Assembly (NCBI GenBank): GCA_029964075.1
Contig: CM057142.1
Location: 32,304,392 to 32,368,391, forward strand
DNA from: Patiria pectinifera
Taxonomy: Eukaryota > Echinodermata > Asteroidea > Valvatida > Asterinidae
DNA length: 64,000 nt
Reading direction: 5' to 3'
In this document: one piece after another, positions 34,130 to 45,535 of the stretch
Layout of the letters: each line of letters begins with the position of its first letter
Position numbering within the stretch: position 1 is the stretch's first letter
The notes under the pieces: generated by a model
The model's input: the letters and a program-made list of their open reading frames with translations, nothing else
Told to the model about the DNA's origin: nothing
Database searches by the model: none
Program-made: the position numbers and the translations under genes

Positions 34130-34650
34130 GGGGAATGATGTCAGACGTGCGACATGTTTATAGTCGCATGCGACATTTCCTTCATGCTGTAACTTATCAA
34201 CCTTCATGTTCATCATTTTTGTAAGTCCGATTTGGAAAAATCTGTTGGTAGTCTTACTTTGACCTTCGATAACCAAGGCATACCATCAAGAATCGGCTGG
34301 GATGAGACTTAAAATTAAGGCTGTTGTATTCAACGAGAAGAAAGCTCAGACTCTACGGCCAAAATAACAGCGCTGCGGTAGTGAAAGAGATAGCTAATAC
34401 CCAGGATCAGTTTTAATATCATTGGTATTGAACTTTCACAATCAAATCTTTGGGCGGATATGAGAATACACACTTACCGTAAATTTCAAGAGAAGATATT
34501 TTAAGACATGCGACAGGTGTTTAGTCGCTGCAATATTTATTTCCTTGTTAATTTTTGCCCTCCTTCCGCCGTGTGTTTAATGTAAGTCCGATTTGGAAGG
34601 GATCGGCAAGGATTAAGATGGTATTTTGTCATCTTAAAGTCATGTGAATT
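34130..34650 (+). ncRNA. Hairpin block, copy 2 (possible structured RNA)
   Basis: GCGACATGTTTATAGTCGC at 34149-34167, then a CCGATTTGGAAAAATCTG hairpin with a worn right arm near 34228, a worn middle hairpin near 34280, and CCGATTTGGAAGGGATCGG at 34588-34606. Confidence 0.35.
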
Positions 34651-34954
34651 TCTTGAGTGTTTGTTTAAAATGCGTGAGCTATATGCGGTTTCCAAGGCAA
34701 CCTGCCATTATCAGCGTCGGCACATGTTTGTGCATTCTGACAATTAATCATGTCTGTTTTAATAAGTAAATATTGGAAACATTCTACCCATTGGGTAGGA
34801 TCGTTTAGTTTCCATTGGGTCAAAACCATGACCAGGTTAGGTAGGCTTACACATAATTATTGGATGCATTGGAATGTTTCACTTCAGTAACAAATGGGCT
34901 AGGCCCAGAGTGTTCTATTCGCAGCTAAAAAAATCTACAAGTTGAGACAGACTG

Positions 34955-37900
34955 GATGAGCTAGGCTGCTTTGTCTGGACGAACCCTCCAAGGCTACAAC
35001 AGCCTCATCAAACAGAAACTCGAGGAACCGGAAGCAGGGAGGAGGACCGACAGATGAACGGATGACCTGCTTGCTGGGCTTCCCATTACTGACCATAAGG
35101 TTTGTTTACATGTACTTAAACAGAAGCAATCAAGTCAAAGAACTAATCAAAATGGGTGATCTGCTTGCTTGTAGTGGGGCTTTGCTTTGTGAGGTTATTC
35201 AAAGTTTTTTTTCCAACAGCCTCATCACACAGAAACTCGAGGAGCAGGGAGGAGGACCGACAGATGAACGGATGACCTGCTTGCCGGGCTTCTCATTACT
35301 GATTCTTGAGGTTAGTTTACACGTATTTAAAACTAAACAGGAGCAAGCAAGTCACAGAAACTAATCAAAATGGGTGATCTGGCTGTCTTTTATGTAATCG
35401 TGGTGTTGCTTTGTGGGGTCAATTCAAAGTTTTTTTTCACTCTCTAGCCTTACCTTGCACAATATTTCTAAATAATAATTCAGATATTTCCTTTCGTTAT
35501 TTGAATCCAATTAGAGAAATGAGGACCACTGACTAATGAGGGAATTGCTCTACTGAGATGAGAATGAGCCTGCCTCAAGCCATCGTACGCAGGGAGGACC
35601 GACGGTTGACTGACTCCGCCGGCTGGGCTGGTCATTGCTGATTCTTGAGGTGAATTTACTTTCAACGAAAAGAAACGGTATTGTTATTCCTTTGATACTA
35701 TGTTTGTCCCTCCTACAAAATACACGGTGCTTGATTTCGTCTTTAAATATGAATTCTTAATTTTGCTTGTTTCTCACTTTTTAGAAGAAGAGGACCACCA
35801 AACTTGGATGAGACTGGACAATGACGAAGCTGCTCTATCTGGACAAGGAAACCTTCACAGTTAACTTGCAGAATATTGGATCAGAAATCAGACTGCATAT
35901 TTTGCAGTCATTAATATTATAAAACATAAAAGCGACGAAAATGCGAATTTTTACGCCAAATTTACAGCGATATTGGATGAAATAGTCACCGAAATCAGTG
36001 TTATTTTTTTTTACCGTTACTTTATTTGACTGCGTGTGTGAAGAAAATTTAAAACAAAAAATTAAATCGGTGCAAAATAAATTACAGCGAAAATCACACC
36101 GTACGTGGAATTTTCTTATCGCAGAAATATCACTCCGCTTCCTACAGGTGGCTTGGAAAATGAAGAAAATTACACCGAAAATCAAACCGGCAAATAAGTA
36201 AAGTAACGAACATACGGCCCAAAAAATCACAGCGCTATTGAGACAATACCGGTAATACTTGATTTCAGAGTTATTATTCTTACCTACAAAGTAAAAAAAA
36301 ATCAGTCGCGGAAATAACGAAATTACGGCACTGAACCTAACAGTGGTCGCGAAAGAAAGAAATAATACTTGAAAATCGGTGTAAATTTTCCAAATTTCGA
36401 TGTCATGCAAAAATTGGCTACAGTAAAGTGACTGAAATTATGATCCAACAATTATGAAGTTATGATCGGCAGCAACTACTGGTATTGCTTCAAAAAGTCG
36501 GAAAGCGAATTTTGGCCAAAATGACAACAGCAAAACAATATTAAAGATGACGGAAATGACGGGGAAAATCACATCATATCGAACAAAAACAGTTCGTTAA
36601 GAAAATGATTGACTTTCAATTACATCGGCATTTAAAGGCATTTTTCCCACTGATCTACACCACATCTTTAAAGTATATTCATCAGCGAAAATATAGAATA
36701 TTAGTGACATGGTTGTGAAGCTTGCCCTCAAAAGACCTAATGGCCAACAACAAAAAGTCATACATGTAACAGGGTACATGTACAACAAATGGTTATATAA
36801 GACGTGCGACATATTTACTATCGCATGCGACATTTCTTTGTGTTCCTGTAATTTTTCAACCTTCATTTATATCATTTACATAGGCCTAAGTCCGATTTAG
36901 AAAAATCGGCAGGGATACATGTTTTCATTAAACGTATTTATCCTTTATTACTCATTTGGTTGTCTTTACTTTGCCTTTGATAACGTAAGGCCGACAATCA
37001 ATCATCGGCTTGGAATGAGAATTGATCTCAGTGCTGTTTTATTAAACGGGGAAAAACTGCAAAACTATACGGCCAAAATAGCAGCGCTGTGGTAGTGAGT
37101 TAAAGCTAACCAGCAAGTCAGTGATATTTTTAAAATCATGGGTTAATGACCTTGACAATCAAGTCTTTGTGTGGCTATGAGTATACCACACTTGGGCCTA
37201 TACGTGATTTCCAAAGAAGTAAAGAAAAGTATTAAGACACGCGACACGTTTACAGTCGCACGAAATAACAATCATTTTTGTCTAGTGTTATATATTTTTT
37301 TGTAATGAGGGCCTACAAAACCTCCTTCCGCCGTATATGTTTTATGTAAGTCCGATTTGGAAGGGATCGGCAAGGATAAAGATGGCATCATTTTGTCATC
37401 TAAAGGTAATGTGAATTTCTTGAATGTTCGTGTGCGAGTTATGTGCGGTTTCAAAGGCAACCCTGCAATTATTAGTGTCAGCACATGTTTTGTGTGCATT
37501 AAAATGAATAATCTAGTCTGTGTTTACAAGTAAATAATGAAAACATCGAAGTAAACGCTGTAACCATGGGTAGAATCGTTGGTTTCCATTGGGGTCAAAC
37601 CCATGACCCGGTTACAGGTAGGCTTAAACATAATAATTGGATGCATTGTAATTTTGTGACTTCAATAACAATGGGCTTGACCCAGTGATTTCGTACCCCC
37701 TGTACACTTGGGAAAGATTGGCAGCTTTCATAGAAAATAAGGATGTAAAAATGTAGACGACTAGGCGAGGAGGCTGCTAATTTCCCAACTTCCACACGAT
37801 GGAAGAATGTGGCTAGGCCACAGAATAAACTGACGGAAATCATGATAAAAGCTCATCGGCAGCGAATCGGTAGCAACTGCAACACCGCTTCGAAAAGTCG

Positions 37901-40900
37901 GAAACTGAGTTTGGGAAAACGGTGGGGAAAATGACAACAGCAAAACAAATAAAACGGCGGAAATTACGGCAAAACTTCGGCAAAATTTACAGCGGTGTTA
38001 AAAAAAGAAATTAATAATCGCCATGTCGAACAAAAATATTTGACGTAAATTGAAAAAAAAATCAAGTCGGTCTAAAATCACATCGAGTGTGGATAAATTC
38101 TTTCGTAGAAATACTACCCGCCTCCAACAGATGGCTATGAAAATGACGAAAATTACATCAAAAATTGAAGCGGTAAAAACCGTAAAAAATACGGCAACAT
38201 CTACAGCGGTGTTAAAATAGAAATTAATAATCGCTATGTCGAACAAACAATATTGGACGAAAATTGAAGAAAAAAAATCAAGTCGGTCTAAAATCACATC
38301 GTGTGTGGATAAATTCTTTCGTAGAAATACTACTCCGCCTCCAACAGATGGCTATGAAAATGACGAAAATTACATCAAAAATCGAAGCGGTAAAAAAACG
38401 TTCAGTCACAAATATAGGCGAGGAGGCTGCTCATTTCCCAACTTCGACACTATGCAAAATGTGGCTACAGAAAAAAAATTGACGGAAATTATGATAAAAT
38501 CTTACTGGCAGCGGATCGGTAGCAACTGCAACACCGCCAGCTTAAAAAAAAGTCGGAAAACTAATTTTGGGAATACGGTGGGGAAAATGACAACAGCAAA
38601 ACAAACAAAACGGCGGAAATTATGGCAAAATAACGGCAAAATAACGGCAAAATTACGGCAAAATTTACAGCGGTGTTAAAAAAAATTAATAATCGCCATG
38701 TCGAACGAAAAAGTCGGTGAACAAAATGACGGGATTTACGGTAACTACATCGTCATTTTTAAGACCTTCTTTTTCCGCAGAACTATATACCGTGTGCAGG
38801 ATGCATTAGGAAAGAATACTGCATTAGCAGTGTCGACACGTTTTTGTACATTATGGGCGGCACGTTGTGTGTGTATTACAACAAAATAATCGTGTCTGTT
38901 TTTAAGAGAAAATTCGGAAAACATTGGTAAACACGGGTAAAATCATCAATTTCAAGTGTTCCATGTAAGCTTATAATAGACATAGTTTTTGGCTGCATTG
39001 GAATGTTTCTCTTCAGTAACAAATGGGCTAGGCCCAGTGTTTTCTTCCCCCTGTTCAGTTAGGAAAGAGTTGCAGCTTTCATCGGAGAAAATTAGGATGT
39101 GAAAGTGGAGACATGCAAACTGGATGAGCTAGGCTGCTTTGTCGGGACGAAAATGAATCCTCCCGGCCCACAGCCTCATCACACACAACTTAACTCAAGG
39201 AACCGGAAGCAGGGAGGAGGACCGACAGATGAACGGATGACCTGCTTGCTGGGCTTCCCATTACTGATTCTTGAGGTTAGTTTATATGTACACTTAAAAA
39301 TAAACTTGAGCAAGTCAATCAAATTGGGTGATCTGGAGCTCTTTTGATGTTTTTCCACAAAGAAAGAGTATCGGCGGTGGAGCATTGCCTTGTTGGATTA
39401 ATTCAAGGTTTCTTTCCCCTTTCTATGCCTTAAAAAAAGGAGCACTGACAGACACGCTGGATGACGAGGCTGCTTTAGTCGGTGAGGATGAAGGATAAGA
39501 CCCCACCTTCAAAAACATCATCCATGCAGACAAAACCTAGGAACCGGAAGCAGGGAGGAGGACCGACAGATGAACGGATGACCTGCTTACTGGGCTTCCC
39601 ATTACTGTTTCTTGAGGTTAGTTTATATACCTGAGCAAGTCAAATCAAAATGGGTGATCTTGAGCTCTTTTGGTGTTTTCAACAAAAAGAAATAGTACTG
39701 GTTTGTTTGGTTAATTCAAAGTGTCTCTCCTCTTTCTGTACTTTACAAAAGGAGCACTAACTGGCTGGATGACGAGGCTGCTTGAGTCGGTGAGGATGAG
39801 AGGACATGGCCCCAATTTCAAAAACATCATCCATGCAGACAACCTAGGAACCAGAAGCAGGGAGGAGGACCGACAGATGAACTGATGCCCTGCTTGCTGG
39901 GCTTCCCTTACTGATTCTTGAGGTTAGTTTTAATATTAGTTTACTCTTGCTTGCGAGACTTTCTCGCGAGACTTGTTCGCAAGACTTGCTTGAAAGAAAA
40001 TGAATACATTTAAGCTGAAGTGAATGTCATAAGACTGCAATTTCGTAATAATTCAAACGTTTCCTTTCGTCATTTGAATCCTTTTTTAAGATGATATGAA
40101 ACTGAGGTATCAGAAGCACTAGTAGAGAGGAAAACCAAGAAATGTCTTAGTAACATTTGATTTTAACAAAGATAAGTTCCAGACGAGCAATACATATAGC
40201 ACAAAAGTATGCTTAGAAATCGAGGAACATCATCGGTGGCAATGCCTGCAACATTTTCAAAACAGCTGGAAGTTAATCACATGACAATGCTTGACGCTTG
40301 TCACTTTAAACGAGTGCAAACGTCTTGACCCTTTTCCAAAAGCTTGAACTCCAATTTTAATATGGAAATCATCATCGAAAGGGAAGTCACATTGCCTCGT
40401 ATAGTCTTAATAACAAGTGGAAATTAAAACATGCCAATAACACATAACCTAGCTAGCCTAAGTCGATATTTTTTTGTTTTGTTTAAATCATAAAGGACCT
40501 TCTGCAACTGAACCAGATGGATTCTGCAACATGCTTGACATGGAGGAGAATCGTACGTGTCGACATTAAGAGGATGAAGCTTCTCCACAAATGAATGCTG
40601 AGGAACCAGAAGCAGGGAGGTCCGACAGATGACTGACCCTCCTTGCTTAGTAAGACATTACTAATTCTTGAGGTGCAAGAAAGAGACCAAGGTATGAAGA
40701 CTTCAATTTGTTTTTCCTTAAAAGTTTGATACTTTGTCCCCCCCCCCCTACAAAGTACACAATGCTTGATTTCCTCTGTAAATATAAGTTCTAAAGTTTG
40801 CTTGCCTGTTTATGCTCTTTGTCATGTTTTAGAACATGAGGACCACCAAGCTTGGATGAGACTGGACAATGACGAAGCTGATCTGTCTGGACAAGGGTGG

Positions 40901-40998
40901 TCTCATCAGAAACCAAGAACCGGAAGAAGGAAGGAAGGAAGACCAACAGATGAACTGATGACCGTGCTTTCTGCGCTTGCCTTTACCAATTCCTTAAG
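34955..40998 (+). repeat. Eight exon-like ~80-bp modules
   Basis: The module AACCGGAAGCAGGGAGGAGG followed by ACCGACAGATGAACGGATGA occurs near 35025, 35238, 35589, 39198, 39541, 39848, 40602 and 40917. Most copies end CTGATTCTTGAG then GTTAGTTT, which resembles a splice donor. Several are preceded 90-120 bases upstream by an acceptor-like TTTTAG or AAAAG and a GGATGA(C/G)...GAGGCTGCT submodule (near 34950, 35795, 39117, 39445, 39758, 40845). In six copies one frame reads GGGPTDERMTCLLGFPLL or close to it; in others it is broken. A repeated-exon transcript, perhaps noncoding, is possible; I recognise no protein family. Confidence 0.6.
36790..37410 (+). ncRNA. Hairpin block, copy 3 (possible structured RNA)
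   Basis: GCGACATATTTACTATCGC near 36806, CCGATTTAGAAAAATCGG at 36892-36909 (seven perfect pairs), GCCGACAATCAATCATCGGC near 36987, GCGACACGTTTACAGTCGC near 37242, and CCGATTTGGAAGGGATCGG at 37352-37370. Confidence 0.35.
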
Positions 40999-43198
40999 TT
41001 AGTTTTACTCAAGGAACAAGGAAGAATAAACAAGTACAAAATGTAAAGGAAGTCTCATCTACAGTGAACATTTTGCGTGTTGGCGGTAGTGCTAAAGCCC
41101 CATGCCAATTTGCCAATGAAACAAAAACACTGTTGCCATTTAACTTGATGGTGCATTTTTTTCAAAGATAACTAATTTAAGTAAATACAAGAGTTGTAAA
41201 CACTTTCAAACAAATTAGGATGTTTGAGAAATTTACAAATTTAAGATGTCTATGTAGCTAAAATGGGTTATTTTCTTTACAATTTTAAATCGATTAGAAA
41301 AACTCAAGAATTTCAAACTTTTGGAAAGTTTCAAGAATCACTGGGAGTTGTTCAGGAATTTCTCTGTACCAAAATGTTGGAAAATTTAAGGACTGTTGAA
41401 GACCTCTCCCCCCTCACTTTTATGTCACCTACCTAAAAAGTTTAAATGGTTCTTCTTTGTTCCCCCTCAGAAAACTGCTTAATGCATTGCAACTGGTTAC
41501 TGGCACTCACATTACATTGTGTATATCCTTTTGTATTGTCTGTTTGATTGCACGTTTTCACTACTAACTTATTTTATTTTGTTCACTTGGTGTCTTTTGG
41601 TGGTTTTGCATGTCTTTTGATTTTACTTGTTTAATTAACCCACAAAAGGATAAACGCAATGTATACCGAGTGCTGAACTTGCCTCATCCAAAATTGTGTT
41701 CACATAATAGCTAAATTAACTAAGATAATGCTGTGAGTTTTTGAAAGTGGGAGGGGGATATCCCTTAGCCTTTATGTTCCTTTTTAATTTGTTAATTCAC
41801 ACAAAAAAAGGACCAGCTTTAATACCCTCTAATGTTGTTATTTTTGTCTAATGTTTTATTTTTTTTGTATTAAAAGCATTCAAGTATCAGAATTGTTGGC
41901 ATACCCAAATGTTTTATTTATCTAATGTCCGTACTGAATTGCTTCTAAACCAATCGAAATAACTATTATAAGGTGCTTCTATATTGGCTTCCAAAGACCA
42001 ATTATAATGTCACCTGATCTGTTTAAACAATCTGAAATAGTTTTTGTGGAAAATTGTGAATTTTTAATTTCTCAAATCCTTGATCAGTATTTGTTTCGTA
42101 AGGAATTTGTTTAAAACATTTGTATGTCAATCGAGTGACAAGAATAAAAACTGAATGAAATGAGATCATTGATATTCCTTAGTAGATTGTCATTTGTTTT
42201 TGTCTGTAATTTTTTAATTTTTATTTCAGTGGTTGGGGAGGTCAAGCTACTACAAACGTTAAAAAAAATAAACTGACATAACATTTTTAATTATGGCAAC
42301 TGGAGACGGGGTGCGCACATGATATGATATAAAGGGAAGATAGAACACACTAGAAGACAAGAAACAATTCTCTCGGCTCCACCTATAATATTTATTATCA
42401 TAGTGGTGTTCCCTTAATAGGCCATCAACTTGGTGGTTTGGTCAGTAGTATCAAATCGGGGCATAAATGATTATAGTGCACATGCGCAAAGTATACCGCC
42501 CCTAGAGTGGGAGCAAGCATTTTGATGGCCATTTTGAGGGGAAAAAAAAGGTGATAACGCCCAAAAAGTTGCCACCACTGCCATGCTTTCACATATTTTC
42601 CAACTCTGGAGATATACCTTGCCAAAAATCGCTATGACGATTATTCCCCTAATTTGATACCAGTTACAAAAATTTTGGACCGAGGCTGATGGCCTATATG
42701 TGGCGCACTTCAACGTTTTCCTCGACTGTGTCGTGAAATTTAGTCCAAAATTCAAAAACAGTGGCGGCCGGAAATTGGGTACAAATTCGGCCAAGTGTTC
42801 TCTAACACGGCGCACTTGTACAAATCTCGGGAAATTCCATATTAACATTTCAGATCTTGTTTTAACGTTGATAAATTCTCATAAATCATTCTCATCTCCA
42901 CTCGCATGTATACCCAAGTACAAATTTGTCAGAATATTATTTTCTTATTTTTGGGGCGCATTTTGAAAGGTCTCCTTGTGCACTTCTAAATAAAATTAAA
43001 AATCACGCCAAAATAGAATATCTCTGGATCTTTGTAGCGGCTATATTTACACGTAAACTCAAAATTTATGAACGGGAATGTTTAGGCCTAGAGCGTGATG
43101 AAATTTTTGTGGTAGAAATTTTGGTCTAGCAAGGCACTAGAGGCGTAAAATCAAAGTGAGCTGCGCCCTGTTTTCGCTCGTAACATCTGTAAAAAAAA
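40999..43198. other. No gene recognised; possible poly(A) site near 42144
   Basis: AT-rich. AAGAATAAAAACTG at 42141 could end a transcript made of the modules upstream, but this is speculation. 42425-43130 has overlapping short frames on both strands without family resemblance. Confidence 0.35.
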
Positions 43199-43592
43199 AT
43201 TCTCGTGAACGTCTGGGGACGTTTTATTCGTTCATGAAATATGGGCACAATTTTTCCCTAGGTGGGCATAATAATTCCCCCCTTTTGTTAAATGGCTGCC
43301 ACGCCCCCAACAAGGTACTTTTGTGATGGTTCCGAATCCGGAAAACACTTGAAATCTTTATAATTATGTCTTTGTGAAGTTTCCTGCTTTTGTGACAAGT
43401 GGGAACAACCGTTTTCACTGCGGGCACAAGTCCCGCCCCCCCCCTTTTAAAATTAATATCACGCCCCTAAAGGGTAAATTTGCGATGGTTCCATATCTAA
43501 AACATTTTTTTCGCATGATTATAAACATCTGTGCCAAGTTTCATGCTTTTATGCAAAAGTGCACATTTTTTTTCCACATATCCGCTGGACTA
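43199..43592 (-). mobile_element. Solo arm fragment of the foldback 1 family
   Basis: Matches 4187-4593 in the same orientation, through GCTGCCACGCCCCCAACAAG and CTTTTATGCAAAAGTGCAC to the element end CTGGACTA. The rest of the element is missing. It closely precedes the FAM98 region. Confidence 0.85.
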
Positions 43593-43716
43593 CGAGTGAA
43601 GTTGCCAAATCTTTCTTTCGGCCGTGGTGTTTACATAATCGATCCAGTCTCTTGAGGGCGCTATTTCAATTACAAGTGTCAGTCAAGTTTTGGCCGCAGC
43701 CAGCGCGCTATTTATG

Positions 43717-44420
43717 ATAAACATGTAGCACGTGGCATCATCAGATTCAAGCGAGATTTTCATTATAAAGTTGAATAATTCGGGCAACGAGATTCGGTTG
43801 TGTTAAACATGGAGAGCGTTGCTGCTACTACGGTGTCGAGATGTTTTAGATAGTCTTGAAGATTAGGGTAAATTTGTTAAGTTTAACTTTGGGGAGCTGG
43901 GAGGTTGTTGATGTTGTTGTTGTTGTGTTTTTGGGGGGGAGAGGGAGGGGCGGGACGGGGTATTCAAGGAGGGGCGGGTGGGGGGGGGGGGGATCAGCCC
44001 TTTCATGCCTGGGCACAATGGGTCTTCAAATCAAATAGGCCATTAATTATTGATACCATATTTTGGGCATGCAACTTTTCCTCGGATCAGCTGATTTCCT
44101 TTTTTTGTTCACTTCCCAAGTGACCTGTGCCATTGAAAATAGAAAAACACTCTATAAAAGTCTTGGAAAGATTTGAATTTCCTATTTTTTGTGACTTCCC
44201 AGTTGTATGCCTGATATTTAAAAAACCCTGATAGATTGTTATGTTCACAAATTAAAATTTTGCATTTTCTCTTAATAATATTTCTAAATAAATATGGAGG
44301 AGTTCAAGTAGGCCTATTTGATTCCCACTTATTTATGGGGCTGAGGGGGGATTCCCCACTACGTCCACAAGATCATAATGCACCCCCCCCCCACTTCATC
44401 TTCCACTGTTGTACGCTTTC
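43717..44420 (+). repeat. Duplicated FAM98 promoter/exon 1 segment, upstream copy
   Basis: Direct copy of 44863-45535, from AAACATGTAGCACGTGGCAT to CCACTGTTGTACGCTTT. It carries a broken exon 1 and more G-rich expansion at 43979-43991. Confidence 0.92.
43809..43867 (+). pseudogene. FAM98: Broken FAM98 exon 1 copy
   Basis: Nearly identical to the intact exon 1 at 44953-45011. It starts ATGGAGAGCGTTGCTGCTAC, but one base is gained after ACTACG and one is lost near the end (GAAGATTAGG for GAAGATTTAGG), so the frame meets TAG early. The splice donor GTAAAT is kept. As this copy is upstream, a transcript started from its promoter could still use the downstream exon. Confidence 0.85.
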
Positions 44421-44494
44421 TTTACTCCTAGAACTATGAGGCTCCACGTAGTGGGCATAGGCAGATTACCCTGCTAAACTGAAGTTTTCTTTTC

Positions 44495-44862
44495 TGACCG
44501 GATACTGAATGTAATGAGCTGAACTCTTCAGGGAATTCAATTCTGGCATGTAGGCACCTCGTGTGAACTTTTGAGCAATTTTTGTCGAGTTGGATTTTTG
44601 GGTCAAAAAGTGACTTTTTCGATGATCCCGGCTATGGAAAACGTTGAAGTTTTGGGGGCATTTTGTTAAAAGCCAAAAAGTTTTGTTTTCTCACTTGATA
44701 CTGAATGTAATGAGTTGAACTCTTCAGGGAATTCAATTCTGGCCTCTAGGCACCTCGTGTAAACTTTTGAGCAAATTTTGTCAAGTTGGATTTTTGGGTG
44801 AAAAACTGACTTTTTCGATGATGCCGGCTATGGAAAACGTTGAAGTTTTGGGGGCATTTTGT
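44495..44862 (+). repeat. Two satellite A monomers between the exon 1 copies
   Basis: About two 196-bp monomers in the same orientation as the large array at 48255 (ATACTGAATGTAATGAG, CTGGCCTCTAGGCACCTCG, GCTATGGAAAACGTTGAAG). The second is cut at CATTTTGTAAA, where the second duplicate begins. Confidence 0.92.
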
Positions 44863-45535
44863 AAACATGTAGCACGTGGCATCATCAGATTCAAGCGAGA
44901 TTTTCATTATAAAGTTGAATAATTCGGGCAACGAGTTTCGGTGGTATTAAACATGGACAGCGTTGCTGCTACTACGTGTGGAGATGTTTTAGATAGTCTT
45001 GAAGATTTAGGGTAAATTTGTTAAGTTAAACTTTGGGGAGGTTGTTAGATGTTGATGTGTTTTTTTGGGGGGAGGGAGGGGCGGGACGGGATATTCAAGG
45101 AGGGGGGAATCAGCCCTGGCATGCTTGGGCACAGTGGGTCTTCAAATCAAATAGGCCATTAATTATTGATTTCATATTTCGGGCATGCAACTTTTCCTCG
45201 GATCAGCTGATTTCCTTTTTTTTTCACTTCCCAAGTGTACCATTGAAAATAGAAAAACACTCTATAATAGTATTGGAAAGATTTGAATTTCCTATTTTTT
45301 GTGACTTCTCAGTTGTATGCCTGATATTAAAAAATTCCTGATAGATTGTTATGTTCACAAATTAAAATTTTGCATTTTGTCTTAATAATATTTCTAAATA
45401 AATATGGAGGAGTTCAAGTAGGCCTATTTGATTCCCACTTAGTTATGGGGCTGAGGGGGGGATTACCCACTAGGTCCACAAGATCATAATGCCCCCACCC
45501 CCCACTCCATCTTCCACTGTTGTACGCTTTGCACA
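44863..45535 (+). repeat. Duplicated FAM98 promoter/exon 1 segment, downstream copy
   Basis: Copy of 43717-44420. The join with the satellite shares the word TAAA, consistent with joining by microhomology. Confidence 0.92.
44953..45011 (+). CDS. FAM98: FAM98 exon 1 (intact)
   Basis: Reads MDSVAATTCGDVLDSLEDLG with the last Gly codon split (GG at the end, donor GTAAAT). The ATG context is AAACATGG. Ending in LEDLG at this phase is as expected for FAM98, whose next residue is Tyr. Confidence 0.88.

Larger units (their letters stand above)
31970..38700 (+). repeat. Family of long diverged direct repeats
   Basis: At least four blocks share the same word order: GACGAAAATTGAAGAAAAA, ACTACTCCGCCTCCAACAG, ATGGCTATGAAAATGACG, AAAATCGAAGCGGCAAAAA. 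In three of them the hairpin block follows. Purine-rich and A-rich on the + strand. Spacing between blocks differs (about 1.6 and 2.7 kb), so it is an expanded and reshuffled locus rather than a regular satellite. Confidence 0.8.
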
